Positions 1-7,789 are shown, counted from the first letter of the stretch. The stretch: DNA of 10,902 nucleotides from Desulfobacteraceae bacterium (GCA_013202725.1 JABMRH010000149.1:1-10902), one strand, 5' to 3'. Program-made: numbers and translations. Notes: generated from the letters alone by a model not told the origin.

Positions 1-2
1 AC

Positions 3-31
3 TTGACTAAATAAAAGATGTAACATATACA
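3..31 (+). promoter_or_regulatory. Candidate sigma70 promoter upstream of the liv operon
   Basis: TTGACT at 3-8 matches the -35 consensus in five of six bases. TATACA at 26-31 matches the -10 consensus in four of six. The spacer is exactly 17 bases. Transcription would begin near position 38 and give a leader of about 70 bases before the first start codon. The region is AT-rich, so chance matches are possible. The correct spacing and position ahead of the first gene support the call, but nothing experimental is visible. Confidence 0.45.
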
Positions 32-50
32 CATATTTATGAAATAAATG

Positions 51-63
51 GCATTCAGAATGC
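51..63. promoter_or_regulatory. Perfect 6-bp dyad, possible operator
   Basis: GCATTC at 51-56 and GAATGC at 58-63 are exact inverted complements around a single central base. The site lies between the candidate promoter and the ribosome binding site. It shares its last three bases with the next dyad (61-79). It could be an operator for a dimeric repressor, or a short RNA hairpin in the leader. The symmetry is certain; the function is a guess. Confidence 0.35.
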
Positions 64-79
64 TAAAAATACTTTAGCA
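61..79. promoter_or_regulatory. Perfect 7-bp inverted repeat, possible operator
   Basis: TGCTAAA at 61-67 pairs exactly with TTTAGCA at 73-79 across a five-base spacer. The arrangement resembles TetR- or GntR-type operators, and it lies just upstream of the Shine-Dalgarno of the first liv gene. As RNA it would form a weak AT-rich stem not followed by a T-run, so a terminator is unlikely. No regulator gene is present in the window to pair with it. Confidence 0.35.
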
Positions 80-90
80 CAGAAGATTTA

Positions 91-98
91 AGGGAGGG
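91..98 (+). promoter_or_regulatory. Strong Shine-Dalgarno that decides a TTG start
   Basis: AGGGAGGG at 91-98 ends nine bases before a TTG codon at 108. No in-frame ATG occurs until residue 21 of the reading frame, which already lies inside the conserved ATPase fold. The motif therefore supports TTG as the true start of the livG-type gene. Confidence 0.7.
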
Positions 99-107
99 CT
101 AATAATA

Positions 108-929
108 TTGGTCGCAACACATAGGATCAAAGAAGGGGACATCCTGCTGGAACTGACGGATATTTACATGTATTTTGGCAAGGTCTGTGCCCTGGCCGAT
201 ATTAACCTGCAAATCAGGAAGGGAGAAATTCATTCTGTTATCGGTCCAAACGGCGCCGGCAAAACAGTAATGATGAATATTATTAATGGACTGTACCATC
301 CTCAGAAGGGAAACATATATTACAATGGCCAAAAGATTAACAAGCTCAGGCCATATCAGCGGGCTAAATTAGGGCTTGCCAGGACATTTCAGAAAGTAGA
401 AGTGTTTGGCGGCATGACGGTGCTGGATAACATCCGTCTTGGCAGGCATATACATTTAAATTCGGGGATATTCAGCGGTTCGGCATATATTGGAAAAACA
501 GCACGTGAGGAAATTGAGCACAGAACCTTTATTGAAGAAGAAATAATCGATCTTTTAGAAATTGAACATATCAGACATAAACCGGTCGGCATGCTGCCGT
601 ACGGATTACAGAAAAGGGTAGAATTAGGCCGGGCCCTTGCCCTGGAGCCGGAGCTTCTCATTCTGGATGAGCCGCTGGCCGGCCTTAATCTGGAAGAAGT
701 CGAGGATCTGGCCAGGTTTATCCTCGACATTAATGAAGATGAGCGCTGGAAAGTAACCTGCCTTTTAGTTGAGCATGACATGGGGGTGGTCATGGACCTT
801 TCCGATCATGTTTTAGCGATTAATTTCGGCAACATTATACTTGATGGCACACCTGAAGAGATTCAGAACAATCCAGAGGTGATAAAGGCTTATCTCGGTG
901 ATGAGGATCTATATGCAACAAGGGCATAA
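108..929 (+). CDS. livG: Liv-type ABC transporter ATP-binding protein (LivG)
   Basis: This is a cytoplasmic ATPase of 273 residues that powers a branched-chain amino acid/organic acid (HAAT family) importer, paired with the LivF-type protein at 6326. The Walker A motif GPNGAGKT is at residues 46-53. The signature loop begins LPYG at 163-166, a form usual in LivG rather than LSGG. Walker B LLILDEP is at 183-189 with catalytic Glu188, and the switch histidine is His223 in VEHDM. Length and motif spacing fit LivG. The start is TTG with a strong Shine-Dalgarno at 91-98. Its 3' end overlaps or abuts the CoA synthetase gene, so the two are probably translationally coupled. The family is certain; the substrate is not defined by this subunit. 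Confidence 0.93.
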   Translation: MVATHRIKEGDILLELTDIYMYFGKVCALADINLQIRKGEIHSVIGPNGAGKTVMMNIINGLYHPQKGNIYYNGQKINKLRPYQRAKLGLARTFQKVEVFGGMTVLDNIRLGRHIHLNSGIFSGSAYIGKTAREEIEHRTFIEEEIIDLLEIEHIRHKPVGMLPYGLQKRVELGRALALEPELLILDEPLAGLNLEEVEDLARFILDINEDERWKVTCLLVEHDMGVVMDLSDHVLAINFGNIILDGTPEEIQNNPEVIKAYLGDEDLYATRA

Positions 930-2865
930 AACAGGCGAAAGTAATACGATTCAGGGTATGGAAATTTCCAAAGCTCTGACGATTCCCAAGCTTTTTCTTG
1001 AGCAGGCCGAAAAGTTCGGCAAGAATAGTATTGCCATGCGGGAAAAGGAGTTCGGCATCTGGCGACCTATCACATGGCATGATTATCTTGAAAATGTTAA
1101 ACACCTGGCTCTTGGCCTGATCAGTATAGGCCTTAAGGATCAGGACAAGATTTGCATGATCGGCACCAACCGTCCTGAAGGCTTATGGGCTGAGATGGCC
1201 ACTATGTGCGCAAGAGGAATAGGTGTCTGGTTGTTTCAGGAGTGTCTTATAGATGAGGTCAAATACATTGTTGATCATTCAGATACCAGGTTTATGTTTT
1301 GTGAAAGCCAGGAAGAGGTTGATAAGGCTCTTTCCATATTTGATGAATGCCCAAAACTGGAAAAGATTATCTGGGATGATCCAAAAGGGATGCGACATTA
1401 CGAGCAGGATTATCTGATAAGTTTTAAAGATCTACAGCGGTTAGGCAGAGAGTTAGATCAAGAACAGCCCCATCTTTTTGAGGAGATAATCTTTAAGGGG
1501 CATGGCGACGAGACAGCTCTTCTTTTTTATACTTCCGGCACCACGGCGCTTCCCAAGGGCGCTTTATTATCTCACTATAACATGTTGACAATGGGAAAGA
1601 ATCTCATGGCGGTGGACCCATGTCTTGAGACCGATGATTATGTTTCTTATCTCCCCTTTGCATGGATCGGCGAGCAGATGATGTCTATTTCCTGCGGCCT
1701 TCAGATCGGATTCACTCTTAATTTTCCTGAATCGTCTGAAACCTCTCAGGCAAATATCAGGGAGATCGGGCCCCATGTTATGTTTGCCCCACCCAGGATG
1801 TATGAACAGATGACCCGAACGGTCCAGGTCAAGAATCTGGATTCCACATGGATTAAGAGGAAGTGCTACGATCTGGCGGCAAAGATCGGTTATCATGTGG
1901 CAGATCTAAAATTCAAGAAAAAACCGATACCGTTTTACTGGAAACTTCTCCAATGGCTGGCCTATACAGTGGTGCAAAAAAAGTTGAAGGACAATCTCGG
2001 GCTTTCCCGTGTTCGCAATGCTTATACAGGCGGCGCTGCCATGGGGCCTGATCACTTCCGTTTCTTTCATGCTCTTGGCGTGAACCTGAAACAGATTTAC
2101 GGGCAGACTGAAGTCGCCGGCATTTCGGTAGTCCATAGAAGCGGAGATATCAAGTTTGACACAGTAGGAAGTGCGATTCCGGAAACAGAGGTAAAAATTA
2201 CAAAAGACGGTGAAATCATTACCAAAAGCCCGTCGGTTTTCCAGGGGTATTATAAGAATCCCGAAGCTACGGAGAAAACCCTAATTGATGGCTGGCTATA
2301 TTCAGGAGACAGGGGTTTTATAGATGATGACGGCCACCTGGTCGTCTTTGACCGTTCAAAGGATGTCATGATTTTAAAAGACGGCAGGCCGTTTGCTCCT
2401 CAGTATCTGGAAACCCGCTTAAAATTCAGCCCGTATGTAAAGGATTCCTGGGTGATCGGAGATAAGCTGGACTATTTAACGGCAGTTATCTGCATCGATT
2501 ATTCTGTTGTAGGGAAATGGGCGGATGAAAAAAAGCTGACCTATACGAGCTATCCGGAACTTTCTCAAAAGCCGGAAGTCTATGACCTGGTGGAAGAACA
2601 AATCCGGCAGGCAAACAAAGACCTTCCCGAACCGGCCAGGATCAGAAAATTTATCAATTTATATAAGGAACTTGACGCGGATGATGATGAGCTTACCAGG
2701 ACCCGGAAATTGCGCCGCGCATTCGTAATAAAAAGATATCAAGAGATTGTGGATGCTCTATATTCTGAAGCGGATATGGTTCATATCGATACTACCATAA
2801 GCTATGAAGACGGGAGAAAATGCCATATTAAAGTCGATTTGCATATTCGCAAAATCATGGATTGA
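913..2865 (+). CDS. AMP-binding long-chain-type acyl-CoA synthetase
   Basis: This class I adenylate-forming enzyme of 650 residues would convert a carboxylic acid, ATP and CoA to an acyl-CoA. The large size and the motif style (DRSKDVMILKDG, then APQYLE) match the long-chain/FadD15-like branch. The P-loop reads TSGTTALPKG from Thr207, with Ala where Gly is usual. YGQTE begins at Tyr396 and the ribose-binding Asp is Asp466. The likely catalytic lysine near the C terminus is Lys599 in RTRKLRR, so the enzyme looks active. The start is debatable. GTG at 898, ATG at 901, 913 and 958 are all in frame. ATG 913 has GAGG seven bases upstream and gives a 17-base overlap with livG; 958 gives none, but its AGGG is too close. 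The gene sits inside the transporter operon, between livG and livH, which suggests activation of the imported acid. The substrate (fatty, aryl or other) cannot be read from sequence. Confidence 0.88.
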   Translation: MQQGHKTGESNTIQGMEISKALTIPKLFLEQAEKFGKNSIAMREKEFGIWRPITWHDYLENVKHLALGLISIGLKDQDKICMIGTNRPEGLWAEMATMCARGIGVWLFQECLIDEVKYIVDHSDTRFMFCESQEEVDKALSIFDECPKLEKIIWDDPKGMRHYEQDYLISFKDLQRLGRELDQEQPHLFEEIIFKGHGDETALLFYTSGTTALPKGALLSHYNMLTMGKNLMAVDPCLETDDYVSYLPFAWIGEQMMSISCGLQIGFTLNFPESSETSQANIREIGPHVMFAPPRMYEQMTRTVQVKNLDSTWIKRKCYDLAAKIGYHVADLKFKKKPIPFYWKLLQWLAYTVVQKKLKDNLGLSRVRNAYTGGAAMGPDHFRFFHALGVNLKQIYGQTEVAGISVVHRSGDIKFDTVGSAIPETEVKITKDGEIITKSPSVFQGYYKNPEATEKTLIDGWLYSGDRGFIDDDGHLVVFDRSKDVMILKDGRPFAPQYLETRLKFSPYVKDSWVIGDKLDYLTAVICIDYSVVGKWADEKKLTYTSYPELSQKPEVYDLVEEQIRQANKDLPEPARIRKFINLYKELDADDDELTRTRKLRRAFVIKRYQEIVDALYSEADMVHIDTTISYEDGRKCHIKVDLHIRKIMD

Positions 2866-2902
2866 CGGCTGTGTAAAAAAACGTTTTTTAGGAGAAAAGC
2901 CA

Positions 2903-3787
2903 ATGGAACTGTTTCTTATGGCCCTGACTACAGGCATTATGGTGGGTGGAATTTATGCGCTCGTAGCTATCGGCTGGGTGATTATATATAAGTGCTCGGG
3001 CGTGCTAAATCTTGCAATGGGGGAAATGACCCTTATCGGCGCCTATATTTCTCTAACCTTTTATTCCATGGGCCTGCCCTTTCTTTTGGCTCTGTTAATT
3101 TCTCTTATCATCGGCTTATTGCTTGGCATTTTGACGGAAAGGGTATTTTTAGACAAACTAATAGGAGAGCCTGTCTTGGCGGTTATTATGGTTACGGTAG
3201 GGCTTTCATTTTTCTTTAAAGGAATGGTGGAATTAATATGGGGTACCGATACCCGCGTATTCACCCCACCGGTTTTTTCAATGGAGCCTTTTCACATCGG
3301 ACAGATAATCATCGGTCAGGTTTATCTCTGGAGCTTTGTGGCAGCCATCATTCTTTTAATCATTTTTGTCTGCTTTTTTAAATATACCCGGTGGGGCCTT
3401 GCCATGCAGGCCACGGCCGACGATGAGATGGCAGCGCTGTCCATCGGGGTGAGCGCCAGATTCGTCTATGCAGCAGCCTGGTCCATCGCTTTCATGGCGG
3501 CCGGCGTGGGCGGGACCCTTTTGGGCAACATCAACGGGCTCAACATATCGGTGGGCTACTTAGGGCTGCTGGTTCTGCCCGCCGTAGTGCTGGGTGGGCT
3601 TAATTCCATACCAGGCGCTATTGTCGGAGGTATTGCCATTGGTTTATTGCAGAATTTTTCAGGCGTTTACTTAGATAGTTACTTCCCCGGCGGTGTCAAA
3701 GAGATCGCCCCCTTTGCTTTTATGGCAATCTTTTTGCTCTTCAAGCCTCATGGGTTCTGGGGCTGGGAGCGTATCGAAAGGGTATAA
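2903..3787 (+). CDS. livH: Liv-type ABC transporter inner-membrane permease (LivH)
   Basis: This integral membrane protein of 294 residues forms half of the translocation channel of the HAAT importer. It is strongly hydrophobic, with roughly eight membrane-spanning stretches. It opens with the typical GGIYALVAIG segment and carries the conserved permease loop GLNSIPGAIVGG near residues 232-243, which contacts the ATPases. I chose ATG 2903 because AGGAGA at 2890-2895 lies seven bases upstream and the product then begins with the usual LivH N terminus. A longer in-frame extension from 2804 would run into the synthetase gene and has no family support. It lies 37 bases after the CoA synthetase and is followed by a repeat-filled gap before livM. 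Confidence 0.93.
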   Translation: MELFLMALTTGIMVGGIYALVAIGWVIIYKCSGVLNLAMGEMTLIGAYISLTFYSMGLPFLLALLISLIIGLLLGILTERVFLDKLIGEPVLAVIMVTVGLSFFFKGMVELIWGTDTRVFTPPVFSMEPFHIGQIIIGQVYLWSFVAAIILLIIFVCFFKYTRWGLAMQATADDEMAALSIGVSARFVYAAAWSIAFMAAGVGGTLLGNINGLNISVGYLGLLVLPAVVLGGLNSIPGAIVGGIAIGLLQNFSGVYLDSYFPGGVKEIAPFAFMAIFLLFKPHGFWGWERIERV

Positions 3788-3788
3788 C

Positions 3789-3872
3789 TTGTCATTAGTC
3801 ATTAGACATTAGTCGTTGGATAAAAACGTCATTAACATTCACCAATGACAAGTGACAAATGACAAATGACAA
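3789..3872. repeat. Heptamer-repeat hairpin between livH and livM
   Basis: The left arm (3789-3819) contains tandem variants of GTCATTA. The right arm (3842-3872) contains tandem ATGACAA units. The two 31-base arms pair at 25 positions plus two G-T wobbles, around a loop of 22 bases. The loop itself contains another GTCATTA. This is an imperfect palindrome built from seven-base units. Tandem heptamer repeats of this general kind are known in intergenic DNA, for example the short tandem repeats of cyanobacteria. There is no T-run after it, so it is a poor intrinsic terminator. It could stabilise or process the operon transcript, or be a non-autonomous mobile repeat. Confidence 0.75.
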
Positions 3873-3890
3873 ACGAACGGAGAGAGTTTT

Positions 3891-4991
3891 ATGTCAACAA
3901 CCTTCCTTCCTTGTGGTGATTACCATCAAAACTATAAGCAGGAACATGCATGGTGGCAGACGAAATTTATCGAAGCCAAAATGATCCTGCTCTTAATTGT
4001 CCTGTTTGTTATCATTCCTCTGGTTGCAGATTCTTATGTGCTAAGTATTCTCAATTTAGTTGGATATACAATTCTCGGCGCTCTAGGCGTACAGCTTTTG
4101 ATCGGCTTTTGCGGTCAGATAACCCTTGGCCATGCAGCATTTATTGCTGTGGGAGCATATACCAGCACCCTGCTCATCCTTGAGTTTCCCTGGCCGAAAT
4201 TCATGATAGACTGGGGTGTTGCATATCCTATAAGCGTTCTTGTCGCCGGAATCGCTGCCGGTATCTGGAGCGTATTCTTCGGGCTCCCTTCTGCCAGGGT
4301 AAAAGGATTCTATCTGATTTTAACCACCATGGCCGCCCAGTTTATTACCGTAGACTTTATTATCACCCAGTATGTAAGTCAGATCGGTGGCCGCGGCCAG
4401 GCCTTTTCGTTGCCGCCGGGAACCATCAAGATCGGGCCGTGGGTCATTGACAGTGACCTTAAGGTCTATTTTATGATGCTTATCCTGTTGATTGTTTGTG
4501 TCATTGGAGTGGTCAATCTGCTCAGGTCCAGGGTCGGCAGGGCCTGGATTGCTATAAGGGACAATGATATTTCTGCGGAGGTTATGGGAATCAATGTTGT
4601 TAAGTATAAACTGCTGGCCTTTTACGTGTCAGGATTTATCGGCGGAATTGCTGGTGCTTTCTGGATCAGCAACCTTGCCGCCATAAGCCCCGAACATTTT
4701 CCCTGGTTCTGGTCCTTGTGGCTGGTGGGCGTAATCCTTATCGGTGGAATCGGCTCTATCCACGGCACAATATTTGGCGCCATATTTATGGTGGTCGTAA
4801 TGGAATTGTTGCAACTTGCGGTTATGCCTTTTGCTGATATTTACCCTAAGCTTTTGATGGATTTTTTGTTTATCAAGGAGGCTGCCTTTGGCCTGGCAAT
4901 TTGTTTGTTTCTTATGTTTGAGCCCAATGGCCTTGCCTATCGGTGGTGGCAGATTAAAAACTATTTTAATCTGTGGCCGTTTTCATATTAA
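3891..4991 (+). CDS. livM: Liv-type ABC transporter inner-membrane permease (LivM)
   Basis: This is the second channel-forming permease, 366 residues long, and a partner of the LivH protein. About 30 hydrophilic N-terminal residues precede the first membrane segment. The conserved stretch IGFCGQITLGHAAFIAVGAY is diagnostic of LivM. The conserved ATPase-contact loop GGIGSIHGTIFGA starts at Gly285. The start ATG 3891 follows GGAGAGAG at 3879-3886, which lies just after the heptamer hairpin, so the hairpin could affect translation initiation. The gene is slightly longer than many LivM proteins but shows no sign of damage. It is followed after 23 bases by the solute-binding protein gene. Confidence 0.93.
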   Translation: MSTTFLPCGDYHQNYKQEHAWWQTKFIEAKMILLLIVLFVIIPLVADSYVLSILNLVGYTILGALGVQLLIGFCGQITLGHAAFIAVGAYTSTLLILEFPWPKFMIDWGVAYPISVLVAGIAAGIWSVFFGLPSARVKGFYLILTTMAAQFITVDFIITQYVSQIGGRGQAFSLPPGTIKIGPWVIDSDLKVYFMMLILLIVCVIGVVNLLRSRVGRAWIAIRDNDISAEVMGINVVKYKLLAFYVSGFIGGIAGAFWISNLAAISPEHFPWFWSLWLVGVILIGGIGSIHGTIFGAIFMVVVMELLQLAVMPFADIYPKLLMDFLFIKEAAFGLAICLFLMFEPNGLAYRWWQIKNYFNLWPFSY

Positions 4992-5014
4992 AAATATTAA
5001 TGAAAGGGGGAACT

Positions 5015-6289
5015 ATGAAGTCAAAGATTTTAGTGTTTTTGATGTCGCTGGCTCTTATAACGGGAATCTTCTCCATTTATGCCTGTGGTGAAAAACCCGA
5101 GAAAAAAGAGAAAGCAAAGGTTGTTGCCGAGGTGATCAATGTTGGATCCTTGAATGATATGACTGGAGCGACCTCGGATGTGGGCAAGGATTATGCCCTG
5201 GGTATTGCTGAAGCGATTCATTATGTCAATGATAATGGAGGGATCAACGGCAAGAAGATCAAGCTATATCAGTTTGATTACGGCTACCGTGTTCCTGAGG
5301 CGCTTACCAAATATAAGCTTTTCAAAAGGCTCAAATGCGTGGCTGTTTTGGGCTGGGGAACCGGTGATACGGAAGCCCTTTCACCCACGGTAACAAAGGA
5401 CAAGATGCCTTATGTTTCAGCGTCTTATTCAGGCCACCTGACTGATCCTAAAAAGACACCTTACAACCTTTTCTTTGCAACCGATTATTCAACCAATGCC
5501 AGAGCTGCAATCACAGCCTGGTTTGATAAGAGGTGGCCCAAACACCCGGATTACGGGAAAAGGAAACCGCGTTTTCTCTGTTCTTACATGTTTGCTTCTC
5601 CTTATTGCAGCGCACCTATCAAGGCCATAAAGGATCAGGCCCAGCTACTCGGCTTTGACATCGGTCCTGATCAGGATGTCTCCTTGTTTGCCATTGATAC
5701 TAAGAGTCAAATCCTGGGCATGAAAAATTTCGAACCGGATCTTGTCTGGCACGGTAACACCACCATGTCAGTAGCAGCCACAGTGCGAGATGCATATTCC
5801 CTGGGGCTGGGTGCAGATCATATTGTCAATAACTGGGGATTTGATGAGAATCTTATCAAATTGGCAGGCAAGGCGTCAGAGGGTGTTATGGGTGCTGCAG
5901 TTTGTGCATTCTTCGGAGAAGATGTGCCGATGATGGACAAGGTGGTTGAGTATGCCAAAAAATACAACCCGGGCATTCCTCTGGAAAAACGTCTCATCCG
6001 GACGACACAGGCATGGGGTGATGTGCTCATTTTATGGGAAGCATTAAAGCGTGCTGACAAGACCGGAGATTTAAGCGGTGAAAGCATCCTGAAAAACGGT
6101 TTTGAAACCATGGAAAATTTTGACATTGGCCTGGGTGCAGCGCTGATTAACTTCACGCCTACGGATCATCGTGTTGCCGGAATTGTGCCGATCTATGAGA
6201 TTAAAGACGGCAAATTTCAAATCCTTGAAAAGATAGATATTAAGAGCCGTTGGTCGAAGAAATGGGCGAATGAGTGGTTAGGATGGTAA
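5015..6289 (+). CDS. livK: Liv-type solute-binding lipoprotein (LivK family)
   Basis: This periplasmic-face binding protein of 424 residues captures the ligand and delivers it to LivHM. The N terminus is a lipoprotein signal with two lysines, a hydrophobic core and a cleavage site IYAC at Cys24, followed by a charged Glu/Lys-rich linker. Tyr at the -2 position is unusual for a lipobox but still plausible. The mature part has the type I binding-protein fold of the amino acid/amide receptor family: an opening GSLNDMTGATSDVG, then AIHYVNDNGGINGKKI. ATG 5015 was chosen because AAGGGGG lies just upstream and the signal peptide begins there; longer frames back to 4973 would run into livM. The ligand is unknown. 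The accompanying CoA synthetase argues for an organic acid, but an amino acid cannot be excluded. Confidence 0.9.
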   Translation: MKSKILVFLMSLALITGIFSIYACGEKPEKKEKAKVVAEVINVGSLNDMTGATSDVGKDYALGIAEAIHYVNDNGGINGKKIKLYQFDYGYRVPEALTKYKLFKRLKCVAVLGWGTGDTEALSPTVTKDKMPYVSASYSGHLTDPKKTPYNLFFATDYSTNARAAITAWFDKRWPKHPDYGKRKPRFLCSYMFASPYCSAPIKAIKDQAQLLGFDIGPDQDVSLFAIDTKSQILGMKNFEPDLVWHGNTTMSVAATVRDAYSLGLGADHIVNNWGFDENLIKLAGKASEGVMGAAVCAFFGEDVPMMDKVVEYAKKYNPGIPLEKRLIRTTQAWGDVLILWEALKRADKTGDLSGESILKNGFETMENFDIGLGAALINFTPTDHRVAGIVPIYEIKDGKFQILEKIDIKSRWSKKWANEWLGW

Positions 6290-6307
6290 CATTATTGATA
6301 GGTTTCC

Positions 6308-6315
6308 AGGGGAGG
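6308..6315 (+). promoter_or_regulatory. Shine-Dalgarno supporting a second TTG start
   Basis: AGGGGAGG at 6308-6315 ends ten bases before TTG at 6326. The nearest in-frame ATG, at 6341, is 25 bases from this motif and has only weak complementarity nearby. TTG is therefore the better start for the livF-type gene, though use of ATG 6341 would remove only five residues. Confidence 0.55.
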
Positions 6316-6325
6316 TCTTAAGGTT

Positions 6326-7141
6326 TTGTCTCAGGATGAAATGATCTTAAAGATCAATAATATTGAAGTTAAATACCATGAGGTCATACTGGTTATAAAG
6401 GGCGTTTCCATCGAGGTGCCTGACGGAGGCATTGTAGCCCTTTTGGGGGCAAATGGAGCCGGTAAGAGTACGACCTTAAAGGCTATTTCGGGTCTGTTAA
6501 ATCACGAAGACGGTGAGGTTACAGACGGTTCTATTGAATTTATGGGAGAGCGCATCGACAAGATGCGCGCCGAGAAGATAGCCAAAATGGGTATTGTTCA
6601 GGTAATTGAAGGGCGCAGAGTGTTTGAACATCTTACGGTTGAACAGAATCTTAAGGTGGGCGCTCACATGAAGAAGAAGGGCGGCAGATCCATCAAGGAA
6701 GGGCTGGAGATGGTATATAACTATTTCCCCAGGCTTAAGGAGAAGCGAAACGAAATCGCCGGATTTATCAGCGGTGGAGAGCAGCAGATGACGGTTGTGG
6801 GCCGCGCTTTGATGACCAGCCCCAAGCTGATCCTTTTAGATGAGCCTTCAATGGGTCTTGCCCCTCTTCTTATACATGAAATTTTCAATATTATTACCAG
6901 GCTGCAGAAGGATGAGAACATCTCGATCCTTTTGGTGGAACAGAATGTAAAACTTGCTCTCAATGTCGCGCCTTATGCCTATGTGATGGAGAATGGCCGC
7001 ATAGTAATGAACGATACAGCAGAAAAACTTCGACAGAATCCGGACATCAAGGATTTCTATTTAGGCTTGAAGGATCATGGCGGCCGGAAGAGTTTTCGTG
7101 ATGTTAAGCACTATAAACGAAGGAAAAGATGGCTTACATAG
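6326..7141 (+). CDS. livF: Liv-type ABC transporter ATP-binding protein (LivF) with basic C-terminal tail
   Basis: This second ATPase subunit has 271 residues and partners the LivG protein. Walker A GANGAGKST is at residues 41-49, the signature ISGGEQQM at 148-155, and Walker B includes Asp172-Glu173. The switch position is VEQN, with Gln206 in place of His, as is usual in LivF. Typical LivF proteins end soon after the FYLG motif, at about 235-240 residues. This one continues for roughly 23 residues, rich in Lys and Arg and ending near KHYKRRKRWL. I recall similar tails in LivF proteins from aromatic-acid (phenylacetate-type) clusters, but could not check this. The gene follows the binding protein by 36 bases and starts at TTG. 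Confidence 0.92.
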   Translation: MSQDEMILKINNIEVKYHEVILVIKGVSIEVPDGGIVALLGANGAGKSTTLKAISGLLNHEDGEVTDGSIEFMGERIDKMRAEKIAKMGIVQVIEGRRVFEHLTVEQNLKVGAHMKKKGGRSIKEGLEMVYNYFPRLKEKRNEIAGFISGGEQQMTVVGRALMTSPKLILLDEPSMGLAPLLIHEIFNIITRLQKDENISILLVEQNVKLALNVAPYAYVMENGRIVMNDTAEKLRQNPDIKDFYLGLKDHGGRKSFRDVKHYKRRKRWLT

Positions 7142-7156
7142 ATTGGAGGCTAAAAA

Positions 7157-7762
7157 ATGCGTAATAAATTAATTATGTTAATATGTTGTAGTTTTGTTTT
7201 TATGGCCACATTTTTACCGGCATGTAGTACTGAAAAAAAGGCTCCTGGGCCGACAGAGCAGAATTTTAAGGCTCCGACAGTTACACTGAACTCTGTAGAA
7301 GTGGCTCATTACTGGGGATGGTGGTATTTCTCAAGCAAGGTTGAGCCTACCAAGGGGAATGCCGGCGACTACGGAGCCCCTCTTGATCTTGCCTTTGTGT
7401 TCGATATTCAAAACCCAAATTCCTATCCGATTTTAATGGATAGTTTAAAGTTTACGGTCGCTTTTGAAGAGTTTGATCTTAATTCACTCAGCTCCATGGA
7501 AACTCAGTGGATACCTGCAGGCAAGACAAACCAGTTGCGGGTTCATGGAATGTTTGACGGAAGGCAGTCGTTGCTGAGCCTGCTTGTTACAGGCGGGTTT
7601 AAGCTAAAGGAAAAGGGAGTGGGAGCTTTTGATCAACTTGAAAAGTGGTGGGTCGGAGTTCCTGAATTTGCCTTTCCGATCAGTGTGAAGGAAGGATCCG
7701 CCGTTTTCAAGGCAGATGATTTGATCAAGGTTGCTGCCTTTAGCGGCACATTCCCAAAATAG
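7157..7762 (+). CDS. Lipoprotein with LEA14/WHy-like domain
   Basis: This protein of 201 residues has a clear lipoprotein signal, with lipobox LPAC and Cys23 as the lipidated residue. The mature part resembles the LEA type 2 (WHy) beta-sandwich. Its NPNSYPILMDSLKFTVAF segment from Asn86 has the Asn-Pro-Asn turn and following strands typical of that fold. An aromatic-rich patch, HYWGWWYF, lies at residues 51-58. GGAGG at 7145-7149 sits seven bases before ATG 7157. The gene is 15 bases after livF and ends before the likely terminator, so it belongs to the transporter operon. Its role is unknown. It may be an accessory protein at the membrane surface near the binding protein. Assignment to the WHy fold is by pattern, not by a profile search. 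Confidence 0.75.
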   Translation: MRNKLIMLICCSFVFMATFLPACSTEKKAPGPTEQNFKAPTVTLNSVEVAHYWGWWYFSSKVEPTKGNAGDYGAPLDLAFVFDIQNPNSYPILMDSLKFTVAFEEFDLNSLSSMETQWIPAGKTNQLRVHGMFDGRQSLLSLLVTGGFKLKEKGVGAFDQLEKWWVGVPEFAFPISVKEGSAVFKADDLIKVAAFSGTFPK

Positions 7763-7789
7763 TTAACCTGTTCTACTTAAAGTCTGTTT

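Noticed and set aside
389..793. Minus-strand open frame of 134 codons inside livG
   Set aside because: It is antisense to a clearly conserved ATPase, has low-complexity Ser/Arg-rich composition and no recognisable domain.
2804..2902. N-terminal extension of livH in the same frame
   Set aside because: It overlaps the synthetase gene, and ATG 2903 has an ideal Shine-Dalgarno and the usual LivH N terminus.
3789..3872. CRISPR array, because of the regularly repeated short units
   Set aside because: The units are seven bases without unique spacers and are arranged as a palindrome, so this is a tandem/inverted repeat and not an array.
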